Shown: positions 1 to 5,959 of the stretch, in pieces
Layout: each line of letters begins with the position of its first letter
Position numbering within the stretch: position 1 is the stretch's first letter
DNA from: an uncultured Ruminococcus sp.
GTDB taxonomy: Bacteria; Bacillota; Clostridia; Oscillospirales; CAG-272
DNA: 7,168 bases
Reading direction: 5' to 3'
Assembly: GCA_902778205.1 (NCBI GenBank)
Contig: CACYWX010000157.1
Location: forward strand, 1 to 7,168
The notes under the pieces: model-generated
Told to the model about the DNA's origin: nothing
The model's input: the letters and a program-made list of their open reading frames with translations, nothing else
Database searches by the model: none
Position numbers and translations under genes: made by a program

Positions 1-1
1 T

Positions 2-55
2 CTGGCCACGGGAGCGCCTGCCTGCCTCATGACCTTCTGCGAAAACCTGTCCTAG
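2..55 (+). pseudogene. MATE transporter fragment upstream of an in-frame stop
   Basis: This 17-codon stretch is in the same frame as the MATE sequence that follows and ends at a TAG codon at 53-55. It reads as LATGAPACLMTFCENLS, which resembles the start of the seventh transmembrane helix of MATE transporters (G-x-P-x-x-x-x, then a run leading to A/S-V-L-D/N-N-L). After the stop the frame continues with AVLDNL at 56-73 and then the ATG at 74, so the conserved helix spans the stop without a frameshift. The left part of the gene lies outside the window. I infer a nonsense mutation or a sequencing error rather than a true gene end. Confidence 0.6.
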
Positions 56-73
56 GCTGTTCTCGACAACCTC

Positions 74-700
74 ATGGCTCGCAATGGCGTTCCCGCTCAG
101 GCAGGGATCGGCGTGGCCAAGAAGATCAACATGCTGGCCCACTGCATCGTCCGCGGCATGTCCCAGGGCGTTCTTCCCCTGATCGGCTACACCTACGCCG
201 CCGGCATGAGAAAGCGGATGCGCTCGGCGGTGCGGCTCTCGGCGGGCGGCTCCATCGTTCTGGCGCTCCTCTGCACGGCGGCGTCCTTCACCTTCGCCAT
301 GCCCCTGGTGCGGCTGTTCAACCAGAACGGCGGGGAGTCCATCGTGTACGGAGCGGAATTTCTGCGGATCCTCTGTCTGGGCGGTCCCTTCTCCGCCTGG
401 GCCTACGCCTGCATCTCCATCTTCCAGGGGGTGGGACGGAGCCGCGCGTCCCTGGCTCTGGCTCTCATGCGGAAGGGCGCGCTGGATATCCCCATGATGT
501 TCCTTCTGCGGCTGGTATGGCCGGTCTACGGCATTGTGGCGGCGACGCCTCTGACGGATATGATCGTCTGTCTGGCCGCCGTCCTGCTGTACGCGAGATT
601 CGTGAAGCGGCACGGCGAGGACAAGGTGAAGCGCGAGGTGGATGAAGAGGAGGATCCCGTACCCCTTGACAAATCCCCCGCTCCGGCGTATCATAGGTAA
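74..700 (+). CDS. MATE family efflux transporter, C-terminal half (interrupted gene)
   Basis: These 208 residues match the second half of MATE (multidrug and toxic compound extrusion) transporters, inner-membrane antiporters that export drugs or metabolites using Na+ or H+ gradients. The conserved stretch QGVLPLIGYTYAAG lies at about residues 33-46. Hydrophobic helices follow at about 60-78, 92-117, 135-150 and 150-173, and a charged tail rich in K, R, E and D ends the protein. Family members are usually about 450 residues, so only helices from about 7 onward are present here. The homologous frame continues upstream through a TAG codon at 53-55 to the window edge. No Shine-Dalgarno site precedes the ATG at 74, so that ATG is probably an internal methionine and not a real start. 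The gene is either a recent pseudogene or carries a base error. Family assignment is confident; substrate is unknown. Confidence 0.75.
   Translation: MARNGVPAQAGIGVAKKINMLAHCIVRGMSQGVLPLIGYTYAAGMRKRMRSAVRLSAGGSIVLALLCTAASFTFAMPLVRLFNQNGGESIVYGAEFLRILCLGGPFSAWAYACISIFQGVGRSRASLALALMRKGALDIPMMFLLRLVWPVYGIVAATPLTDMIVCLAAVLLYARFVKRHGEDKVKREVDEEEDPVPLDKSPAPAYHR
666..694 (+). promoter_or_regulatory. Sigma-A type promoter for the phosphodiesterase gene
   Basis: A perfect -35 box TTGACA (666-671) and a -10 box TATCAT (689-694, five of six consensus bases) are separated by exactly 17 bp. Transcription would start near 701, right after the MATE stop codon and about 35 nt before the ATG at 736. The promoter overlaps the last codons of the MATE gene, so the downstream gene can be expressed on its own even though the MATE gene is broken. 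Confidence 0.6.
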
Positions 701-735
701 CGCGAATTCATACGACGAACTTCGGGAGGAACCGC

Positions 736-1356
736 ATGAAAACCATTATCACCGCCCATTCCGGCTGCGAAGGGACCGCCCCAAACAGCATGGACCACAT
801 CCGCACCGCCCTGTCCTGCGGCTCGGAAATGCTGGAAATCGACATCCGGGAGCAGAACGGGCTTCTGTATCTGTCCCACGACCTCGGGGATCCCGCCCGG
901 TGCGTGGTCTTCGGGGATTTTCTCGATCTGCTGAAGGAAAAGCCGGCGGTCCGGGTGAACTGCGACGTGAAAACCGACGGTCTGGCCGCGGCGGTCATGA
1001 GGGAGGCGAACGCCCGGGACATGGCGGGACAGATCGTCTTCACCGGAAGCTGTATGGGGGAGGAAGCCCTCATCGGCCGGGAAGGCGGGGAGTTCTGGTA
1101 CAGCATCTGGAACTTCGGGGACTTTGAGCCCGCCCTGGCCTCCATGGCCGGAAGCGGCGCGAGGATCCTCAATATGCCCTACCGGTTTGCCACGGAGGAG
1201 ACCCTCGCCCGGACGAAGGCTCTGGGGATCGGCTTCTCCTGCTGGACCGCCGACAGCGAGGAGGAGATCCGCCGCCTCCTCCGCCTGGGGGTGTACAACA
1301 TCACCACACGGCATCCGCTCCTGGCCCTGCGCCTGAGAGAGGAGATCCAGGGATAA
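736..1356 (+). CDS. Glycerophosphodiester phosphodiesterase-like protein
   Basis: This 206-residue cytoplasmic protein (no signal peptide) has the layout of the GDPD TIM-barrel family, which hydrolyses glycerophosphodiesters to glycerol-3-phosphate and an alcohol. Visible landmarks are H8 in AHSGCEG (the HRG position), P16-N17-S18 at the PENT position, the metal-binding pair E34 and D36 in LEIDI, the second catalytic histidine H48 in LSHD, D77/K79 in NCDVK (usually N-x-E-x-K), and a C-terminal CWTADSEEEIRRLLRLGV stretch at 169-186 followed by a T-x-x-P-like end (TTRHP). Both catalytic histidines and the acidic ligands are kept. The Arg of HRG is Ser and the Glu of PENT is Asn, so metal binding or substrate may differ from glpQ/ugpQ enzymes. 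It is shorter than the usual 240-250 residues. A GGGAGGA Shine-Dalgarno at 724-730 supports the ATG at 736. Substrate is unknown. Confidence 0.75.
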   Translation: MKTIITAHSGCEGTAPNSMDHIRTALSCGSEMLEIDIREQNGLLYLSHDLGDPARCVVFGDFLDLLKEKPAVRVNCDVKTDGLAAAVMREANARDMAGQIVFTGSCMGEEALIGREGGEFWYSIWNFGDFEPALASMAGSGARILNMPYRFATEETLARTKALGIGFSCWTADSEEEIRRLLRLGVYNITTRHPLLALRLREEIQG

Positions 1357-1382
1357 GGCCCCGCGTTCCCGAAATAAACCGA

Positions 1383-1427
1383 GCCGCCGCATGGCCTTTG
1401 AAGAAGGAGCCGTGCGGCGGCGTTTTC
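1383..1427 (+). terminator. Rho-independent terminator, probably bidirectional
   Basis: A 13-bp stem (GCCGCCGCATGGC at 1383-1395 with GCCGTGCGGCGGC at 1409-1421, one G-U pair) with a 13-nt loop is followed by GTTTTCG. It lies 26 bp after the phosphodiesterase stop. On the minus strand the same hairpin is followed by a T-rich stretch (GGTTTATTT, from 1371-1380), so it can also end the convergent methionine gamma-lyase family transcript, whose stop is at 1465. Confidence 0.8.
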
Positions 1428-1464
1428 GTATTCAGTTCCGACGGAAGGCCGGTAGCCGGTCCGG

Positions 1465-2802
1465 TCAGCGGTTCGTCTGTTCCGTGATCCTGTCCGCCGC
1501 CGCCATCACCGCCAGCCGGGCGCTCTCGTAGGTAAGTCCGCCCTGCATGAAGGCCGTGTAAGGCGGGCGCATGGGACCGTCCGCGGACAGTTCGATGGAG
1601 GCTCCGCCGGTGAACGCGCCCGCCGCCATGATGACGGGATCCGCGTAGCCGGGCATGTCCCAGGCCTCCGGGGTCACGTGGGCGTCGATGGGGCTGGCGG
1701 ACTGGATCCCCCGGCAGAAGGCGGACAGACCCTCCGGGGAGGCGCACTCCACGCACTGGACGATGTCCGCCCGGACCTCCTCCCAGCCGGGAGACACCCG
1801 GTAGCCCAGCTTCTCGAACATCCAGGCCGCCAGATGGGCGGTTTTCAGAGCCTGGGCCACCGTATGAGGCGCGTAGAACAGGCCCTTGATGAGGTTCCGG
1901 TTCTGCCCCAGGGACGCGCCAACCTCCAGTCCCACGCCCGGGGAGGTCAGACGGCTGCCGCAGAGGCGCACGTATTCCCCGCCGCCCACGATGTAGCCGC
2001 CCACGTCCGCCATGCCGCCGCCGGGATTCTTGATGAGGGAGCCCGCCATCAGGTCCGCCGCCGCCTCGTCCGGACGATCCGAGGGGACAAAACAGGGCTC
2101 CGTCTCCTCGGTGAACTCCCCGTAGCAGTTGTCCACGGCGACGATGGGCTTCGGAATCCCGAGCTCCTCTGCGCACTGAGCGGCGAACCGGGCAACCCGG
2201 CGGATCAGGGACGCGCTGAGGGAGGGCCGTCCCGCGTATCCCCGGGAGCGCTGGATGTAGATCATCTTCAGCCGTCCCCCGGCCTGTGCCATGGCGTCCC
2301 GTATTCCGGCGAAATCCACGGGTTCCTGAGGATCGGAGGTCAGGGGCACGTGACGGAACTCCACGCCCCAGTCCCGGAGGGAGCCTTCGGAGATCTCCCC
2401 GCCTTCTCCCGCCGCCGGACGGCCGTTCTCGTCGATGCCGATGACCGGCAGGATGGTGTCGTAGGGCACGCCGGTGACGGAGAGCATGACGTCTCCCGGA
2501 CGGAGCACGCCGAAGAGCATCACCGTCAGGGTGTGGGTCCCGGACAGAAGGGAAGGCCGCATAAAGCCCGCCGGAGCACGGAACACCGCCGCCGCCAGTC
2601 CGTCGATGCGGTCCCGTCCCACGTCGCCGTAGCCATAGCCCGTGGAGGGCGCGAACAGGGATTCGGACACCTGCGCCTCCCGGAAGCAGTCCAGCACGTG
2701 CTCCGTGTTGTCCCGCGCGATCCGGTCGATCCGCCGGAACGTCCCGCTCATCTCCTCCTCCGCCCGATCCGCCAGCCGACGGATCCTCTCCGAAATCTGC
2801 AC
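1465..2802 (-). CDS. Methionine gamma-lyase family protein (aluminium resistance protein family), PLP-dependent
   Basis: This 445-residue protein matches the methionine gamma-lyase/aluminium-resistance family (Pfam Met_gamma_lyase, B. subtilis YnbB-like), fold-type I pyridoxal-phosphate enzymes of the Cys/Met metabolism group. Landmarks include STGYGYGDVGRD near the N terminus, LLSGTHTLTVMLFGVLRPGD, the VTGVPYDT loop, IQRSRGYAGRPSL, VDNCYGEF, and the cofactor motif GSLIKNPGGG, whose K258 is the likely Schiff-base lysine. The C terminus has SPIDAHVTPEAWDMPGY and SIELSADGP, both typical of the family. I chose GTG at 2802 because the family helix ISERIRRLADRAEEEM begins there; its Shine-Dalgarno (GAGGAAA) is close to the start. 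GTG at 2811 (448 aa) or ATG at 2751 (428 aa, preceded by GGAGGAGGAG) are alternatives. A frame running up to 3036 is open but overlaps mutY and lies upstream of the promoter. Enzyme activity has not been well defined for the family. Confidence 0.9.
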   Translation of the reverse strand: MQISERIRRLADRAEEEMSGTFRRIDRIARDNTEHVLDCFREAQVSESLFAPSTGYGYGDVGRDRIDGLAAAVFRAPAGFMRPSLLSGTHTLTVMLFGVLRPGDVMLSVTGVPYDTILPVIGIDENGRPAAGEGGEISEGSLRDWGVEFRHVPLTSDPQEPVDFAGIRDAMAQAGGRLKMIYIQRSRGYAGRPSLSASLIRRVARFAAQCAEELGIPKPIVAVDNCYGEFTEETEPCFVPSDRPDEAAADLMAGSLIKNPGGGMADVGGYIVGGGEYVRLCGSRLTSPGVGLEVGASLGQNRNLIKGLFYAPHTVAQALKTAHLAAWMFEKLGYRVSPGWEEVRADIVQCVECASPEGLSAFCRGIQSASPIDAHVTPEAWDMPGYADPVIMAAGAFTGGASIELSADGPMRPPYTAFMQGGLTYESARLAVMAAADRITEQTNR

Positions 2803-2851
2803 TTTCCTCACGCTTTCCGCGGCGCGCTCTGCCGCTCTTTTCTTTTTCCGT

Positions 2852-2880
2852 ATTATATCATATCTTCCCGGCGATTGCAA
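2852..2880 (-). promoter_or_regulatory. Sigma-A type promoter for the methionine gamma-lyase family gene
   Basis: On the minus strand, a -35 box TTGCAA (2880-2875, four of six consensus) and a perfect -10 box TATAAT (2857-2852) are 17 bp apart. Transcription would begin near 2845, leaving a leader of about 40 nt before GTG at 2802. The site sits in the 80-90 bp gap after mutY and rules out the longer upstream start. It indicates that the gene need not be co-transcribed with mutY. Confidence 0.65.
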
Positions 2881-2891
2881 CGGCGCGGGAA

Positions 2892-4031
2892 TTACCGGAG
2901 CTTCCTCACCCAGGCCCGGAAGGCGGTGGGGACGGCCAGCTCTCCCCGGATCTCTTCGGGCTGTGCCCAGATCTCGTCGTCGGAGGCGGGGAGGGACGGT
3001 TCCCTGAGGGGGATTTCGTATCCCGTCATGCGCCACTCCACGTGGGTGAAGAGGTGCTTCGCCTCTCCGAGATAAACGGGATCCGCCGCCGGGGACGCCT
3101 CGATTCCGGGCAGAAGCCGTCCAAGGATCTCTTCGGGCTCCGCCGCTTTTCCCGCGGGCCGATCGGAGGAAGACAGGGGGATCTGCTCAGCGCGGGCGGA
3201 CAGGACGATCCGGCCTGCAAGATGGGGGAACTCCCAGAGCCCCCCGAGAAGACCTTCCGCCGGCCTTCTGCGCAGAAGAGTCCGCCCGTCCCCGGTCCGC
3301 AGGAGAAAGACGGTGAGATGTCCGACGCGCCGCTCCTTTTTGGGGGACCGCACCGGATAGCGCGAGATCTCCCCCGCGGCCCGGGCCCGGCACAGCTCCC
3401 GGAGAGGGCAGACAGCGCAGTCGGGCTCTCCGGCCGGGGGACAGACCACCTCGCCCAGCTCCATGAGCCCCTCCGTGAACAGCGCGGCCTCCCGGCCCAT
3501 GGGATAGATCCTGCGCAGGGCGTCGGAAAAGATTTTTTTCGCGGCCGGAAGCGTCACGTCCTCCTCCACGGCGGCCAGCCGTGACAGGACCCGCATCACG
3601 TTGCCGTCCACTGCGGGCTCCGGAAGACCGAACGCCACCGACGCCACAGCCCCCGCCGTGTATTCGCCGATCCCGGGCAGGCGCCGGAGCAGGCCGACAT
3701 CGGGGGGGAGGAATCCGCCGTATTCCCGGACGACGATCTGCGCCGCCTTTTTCAGGTTCCGGGCGCGGGAATAGTAGCCCAGCCCCTCCCACAGCTTCAT
3801 GAGCCTGTCGTCGGGCGCGTCGGCCAGGGCCGCGGGATCGGGAAACGCCTCGAGGAACCGCCTGTAATAGGGGATCACGGCCTCGATCCGGGTCTGCTGG
3901 AGCATGATCTCCGACAGCCAGATCCGGTAGGGATCCGACGTTTCGCGCCAGGGAAGGGAACGGCCGTTTTTCTCGAACCACCGGCACACCAGGGGGACCG
4001 TCTGTTCGGGGAGGATCAGAGCCTGCGTCAT
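2892..4031 (-). CDS. mutY: A/G-specific adenine DNA glycosylase MutY
   Basis: MutY removes adenine mispaired with 8-oxoguanine, starting base excision repair in the cytoplasm. The 379-residue length is normal. The N-terminal glycosylase domain (about 1-215) has the catalytic E41 in LSEIMLQQTR, the helix-hairpin-helix LPGIGEYTAGAV (118-129) and catalytic D142 in VDGNVMRVLSR. The [4Fe-4S] cluster ligands are C197, C205, C208 and C214, spaced C-x7-C-x2-C-x5-C; the first gap is one residue longer than in E. coli, which I recall as common in Firmicutes. The C-terminal NUDIX-like domain (about 235-379), which reads 8-oxoG, has GLLGGLWEFPH and HLFTHVEWRM. A GGAGG site (4036-4040 on the minus strand) lies 4 nt before the ATG. 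No good promoter is visible between this gene and the terminator upstream, so expression may rest on read-through or a weak promoter. Confidence 0.96.
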   Translation of the reverse strand: MTQALILPEQTVPLVCRWFEKNGRSLPWRETSDPYRIWLSEIMLQQTRIEAVIPYYRRFLEAFPDPAALADAPDDRLMKLWEGLGYYSRARNLKKAAQIVVREYGGFLPPDVGLLRRLPGIGEYTAGAVASVAFGLPEPAVDGNVMRVLSRLAAVEEDVTLPAAKKIFSDALRRIYPMGREAALFTEGLMELGEVVCPPAGEPDCAVCPLRELCRARAAGEISRYPVRSPKKERRVGHLTVFLLRTGDGRTLLRRRPAEGLLGGLWEFPHLAGRIVLSARAEQIPLSSSDRPAGKAAEPEEILGRLLPGIEASPAADPVYLGEAKHLFTHVEWRMTGYEIPLREPSLPASDDEIWAQPEEIRGELAVPTAFRAWVRKLR

Positions 4032-4035
4032 AAGA

Positions 4036-4040
4036 CCTCC
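4036..4040 (-). promoter_or_regulatory. Ribosome binding site of mutY
   Basis: GGAGG on the minus strand, 4 nt before the ATG at 4031, fixes the mutY start. Confidence 0.7.
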
Positions 4041-4070
4041 GTTCTCGGATCATGAAGGACGGTGCGGTCC

Positions 4071-4102
4071 GAAAAACAGCCCCCGGAGGTTGATCCGGAG
4101 GC
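4071..4102 (-). terminator. Rho-independent terminator of the lipoprotein gene
   Basis: On the minus strand, GCCTCCGG (4102-4095) pairs with CCGGGGGC (4086-4079) through one G-U pair around an 8-nt loop, and is followed by TGTTTTTC. It lies 54 bp after the lipoprotein stop and 40 bp before the mutY ATG, so it separates the two units. On the plus strand the hairpin is also followed by CGCTTTTG, but no plus-strand gene ends there. Nothing else is recognisable in 4032-4155 apart from the mutY ribosome binding site. Confidence 0.65.
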
Positions 4103-4155
4103 CGCTTTTGCGATTGGAACGAACCGCTCCTGCGTATACTGTGTCGGAAGGGGAA

Positions 4156-5568
4156 TCAGTTCCAGTGGGCTCTGAAGCCGCAGTTCCATTCTCTGCCGCC
4201 CCAGGCGTCCTTGACGGTGACGAACAGGTAGTTTTCGCCGCTCTTCAGCGCGGAGAGAACCAGATCCTTGTCCAGCGCGGCGTTGATGCCGTACTGCCAG
4301 TCCTGAGTGACCGCCTCGCCGTCGTCGGTGTAGATCTCGACGCCGTTGAGGAACACGTGGACCGCGTTGTCGTAGTCGCCGAAGAGGTTGAACTCGTCGC
4401 AGGTCTTGACGTCGTCCAGGTTGTCCACCGTGAAGGTCTTATAGAGGAACAGACCGTGGTTGGCGCCTTCCCAGCCCTCCGCGCCGGAGCTCATGGGAGC
4501 CTTGCCGGTCGGCCAGGAGGAGGCGGTGGCGGTGTCGCTCATGTAGTCCGGGTGAGCGGCGATGTAGTCGGCCATTTCGTCGGGCTCAAAGTGACCGCCG
4601 GCCGCGCTGCCCTCCGCGTTGCCCTCGCCGTCGATGTAGGGAGCGTTGAACACGGTGTACTGATACTCGGCGCCCTGGGGGATCAGCTCGAGGTCGCGCT
4701 TAGTGGAGCCCAGCTCATAGGAGATGTAGCAGTCGAATTCACGTCCGCCCCAGGCATCCTTCATGGAGACGGCGATGTAGTTCTCGCCCTCGTGGAGGAA
4801 CTCTCTCAGGGTCTTGTCGCCCTGGTTGCACTTGATGAGGTCGTAGCCGCCGTTCCAGTCCTGGGTCACGCAGTTGCCGTCCAGGATGAAGTAGGGCTCG
4901 CCGTTGATGTAGCAGTAAACGGTGTTGTCATAGAACATGTACAGCTCGTAGAGGGAGCTCTCGGACACGTCCGTCACGTTGAAGGTCTTGTAGAACATCA
5001 TGCCGTGGTTGTTGGTCGGGTCGGAGGTCCAGGGAGTGTCCGCGGCGATGGAGGCGTTGATGGCGTCGCCGAAGGGGGCGTCCGCCTCTTCCCAGGCGCT
5101 CATCATGGCCGTGTCCTTGTACCATTCGGGGTTCTGCTCGATGAACTCGGCCATTTCGTCGTTCTCGTAGTGACCGCCGGCGGCCCATCCGGAGAACTCC
5201 CCGTTGCCGTCGATGTACTGGCATTCAAAGGAACGCCAGTGCCAGGTGTCCATCTGATCGAAGAGGGTGCCCTCCTCCTTCTCGGCAACCACCACCTCGG
5301 CGGCGGCGTCCTTCACGTCCTCCACGGCCTCTTCGACTGCGTCGGCGGCGTTTTCGAGGGCCTCGCCCGCGTTTTCGACCGCTTCACCGGCGGCGTCCGT
5401 CACGTCCTCGGCGGCATCGGCAACGGCGTCACCCACCGCGTCGGCCGCGTCGGAAACCGCGTTCGCCGCATTGTCGACGGTGTTTTCCACTGTGTCCTTA
5501 GCCGAGCAGGAGGCGAAGGCGCCGGCCGCCAGCATGAGGGCCAGAATCAGACTGATGGTTTTCTTCAT
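4156..5568 (-). CDS. Secreted lipoprotein with helical stalk and two tandem beta-sandwich-like domains
   Basis: This 470-residue protein starts with a lipoprotein signal peptide: MKK, a hydrophobic run, then AFASC with the lipidated cysteine at residue 21. Residues about 24-95 are an Ala/Asp/Glu/Val-rich helix in seven-residue units. Two homologous domains follow, about 108-286 and 300-470. Both contain YIDG-(x)n-AAGGH, a DEMA(E/D) helix, an NHG-x-x-x-YKTF strand, VTQDW, and a (H/K)-x-GEN strand leading to the identical KDAWGGRE near the end. The pattern 'YKTF-V..., YDN-V-x-x-x-(I/L)NG, W..G, GEN-x-x-V' resembles the jelly-roll sugar-binding domains of family 2 glycoside hydrolases, but no catalytic domain is present. 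I infer a membrane-anchored, surface-exposed binding protein, possibly for glycans; the ligand is unknown. ATG at 5568 is preceded by AAAGGAAG (5577-5584) and a promoter; the upstream in-frame ATG at 5634 lies inside the -35 box and cannot be the start. Confidence 0.85.
   Translation of the reverse strand: MKKTISLILALMLAAGAFASCSAKDTVENTVDNAANAVSDAADAVGDAVADAAEDVTDAAGEAVENAGEALENAADAVEEAVEDVKDAAAEVVVAEKEEGTLFDQMDTWHWRSFECQYIDGNGEFSGWAAGGHYENDEMAEFIEQNPEWYKDTAMMSAWEEADAPFGDAINASIAADTPWTSDPTNNHGMMFYKTFNVTDVSESSLYELYMFYDNTVYCYINGEPYFILDGNCVTQDWNGGYDLIKCNQGDKTLREFLHEGENYIAVSMKDAWGGREFDCYISYELGSTKRDLELIPQGAEYQYTVFNAPYIDGEGNAEGSAAGGHFEPDEMADYIAAHPDYMSDTATASSWPTGKAPMSSGAEGWEGANHGLFLYKTFTVDNLDDVKTCDEFNLFGDYDNAVHVFLNGVEIYTDDGEAVTQDWQYGINAALDKDLVLSALKSGENYLFVTVKDAWGGREWNCGFRAHWN
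4159..4671 (-). repeat. Second copy of the duplicated domain in the lipoprotein
   Basis: Residues about 300-470 of the lipoprotein repeat the order of motifs in residues 108-286. YIDGEGNAEGSAAGGH matches YIDGNGEFSGWAAGGH at a fixed offset of 193 residues, and VTQDW and KDAWGGRE recur near the end. The copies have clearly diverged at the DNA level, so the duplication is old. Confidence 0.8.
4711..5247 (-). repeat. First copy of the duplicated domain in the lipoprotein
   Basis: Residues about 108-286. This copy is richer in cysteine than the second (C116, C219, C233, C247, C280) and has an extra loop around 160-186 before NNHGMMFYKTF. Confidence 0.8.
5293..5481 (-). repeat. Heptad-repeat coding stretch (alanine/acid-rich helix)
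   Basis: Codons 30-92 of the lipoprotein encode nine consecutive seven-residue units. The clearest run is at 58-92: DAAGEAV, ENAGEAL, ENAADAV, EEAVEDV, KDAAAEV. The pattern (D/E)-(A/N)-A-x-(D/E)-(A/V)-(V/L) predicts a long, strongly acidic amphipathic helix, about 9 nm if fully extended. I infer a stalk that lifts the tandem domains off the membrane through the cell wall. Confidence 0.75.
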
Positions 5569-5605
5569 TGATATAACTTCCTTTCTTTTGCCTGATAGCA
5601 AGACA

Positions 5606-5634
5606 AGTATAGCGCGATTGCCGCCGTTCGTCAA
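5606..5634 (-). promoter_or_regulatory. Sigma-A type promoter of the lipoprotein gene
   Basis: On the minus strand, -35 TTGACG (5634-5629) and -10 TATACT (5611-5606), each five of six consensus, are 17 bp apart. An AT-rich tract (5636-5654) just upstream may act as an UP element. Transcription would start near 5599, giving a leader of about 31 nt. Confidence 0.7.
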
Positions 5635-5768
5635 GGGGAATAAAAAATTGTTTACATTTTCATAATCCTCCTCCCGCGGCTCCCTCCCGCCGAGGGATTA
5701 CGGATCGCTTCGCAGTCTTTATCCGAAAGGGAGTAAAAATAATTTGGGAAGAAATTTATATAAAACCA

Positions 5769-5796
5769 TTGACAAATTATATTTCCGTGGTATAAT
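5769..5796 (+). promoter_or_regulatory. Strong extended -10 promoter of the RHH-clpB unit
   Basis: A perfect -35 TTGACA (5769-5774) and perfect -10 TATAAT (5791-5796) are 16 bp apart, with the extended -10 TG at 5788-5789. An A/T-rich tract (5733-5767) precedes the -35 box and may be an UP element. Transcription would begin near 5803, leaving a leader of about 157 nt before the RHH ATG. The promoter is back to back with that of the lipoprotein gene; the 5635-5768 stretch between them holds no gene I can support, only AT-rich sequence and a small hairpin (TCCCTC at 5681-5686 with GAGGGA at 5692-5697). Confidence 0.8.
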
Positions 5797-5835
5797 AGAC
5801 TTGCCCTGAGAGAAAATGTGCGGAGAGACCCCGTC

Positions 5836-5856
5836 AGACCGGCAGAATCCGGTTTT
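5836..5856 (+). promoter_or_regulatory. Small hairpin with T-run in the long 5' leader
   Basis: AGACCGG (5836-5842) can pair with CCGGTTT (5849-5855) around a 6-nt loop, with the T-run overlapping the 3' arm (5853-5856). It lies about 33 nt into the leader of the RHH gene. It could be a weak attenuator or just chance structure; I recognise no known riboswitch in 5803-5959. Confidence 0.25.
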
Positions 5857-5944
5857 CAGGCGGATGTGCAAAAAATTGACATTTTCTTACAGAACTGTGC
5901 CCTGTTTATCCCATTTATCTTTCCGGAAAGACGCGAAGCGGAAC

Positions 5945-5951
5945 AAGGAGG
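5945..5951 (+). promoter_or_regulatory. Ribosome binding site that sets the RHH start
   Basis: AAGGAGG lies 8 nt before the ATG at 5960. It decides in favour of this start over the in-frame ATG at 5816, which has only a poor GAGAG upstream. Confidence 0.85.
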
Positions 5952-5959
5952 CGGATTTC

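Noticed and set aside
197..214. MutY iron-sulfur spacing C-x7-C as an anomaly (residues 197-214 of the protein at 2892-4031)
   Set aside because: The first gap is one residue longer than in E. coli MutY, but I recall this form as common in Firmicutes MutY, so it is not novel. Coordinates here are protein residues.
2803..3036. N-terminal extension of the methionine gamma-lyase family frame to ATG 3036
   Set aside because: It overlaps mutY on the same strand in another frame, has low-complexity Arg/Pro-rich sequence, and lies upstream of the promoter at 2852-2880.
1678..3075. Long plus-strand open frame opposite the methionine gamma-lyase family gene
   Set aside because: The opposite strand matches a conserved family throughout; this frame has no family motif, promoter or ribosome site.
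4090..5571. Long plus-strand open frame opposite the lipoprotein gene
   Set aside because: Its valine/glycine/histidine-rich product mirrors the codon pattern of the lipoprotein, and it starts inside a terminator hairpin with no ribosome site. It is a shadow of GC-rich coding sequence.
5652..5663. Three-codon minus-strand frame (Met-Lys-Met-stop) after GGAGGAGG
   Set aside because: It lies upstream of the lipoprotein promoter with no promoter of its own, so it is unlikely to be transcribed; probably chance.
5876..5904. Second TTGACA (5876-5881) as an extra RHH promoter
   Set aside because: No acceptable -10 box occurs 16-18 bp downstream; the nearest T-rich hexamer is 22 bp away.
5816..5959. 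N-terminal extension of the RHH frame to ATG 5816
   Set aside because: The ATG at 5960 has a full AAGGAGG at ideal spacing and begins just before the RHH strand; the extension has no recognisable domain and a poor ribosome site.
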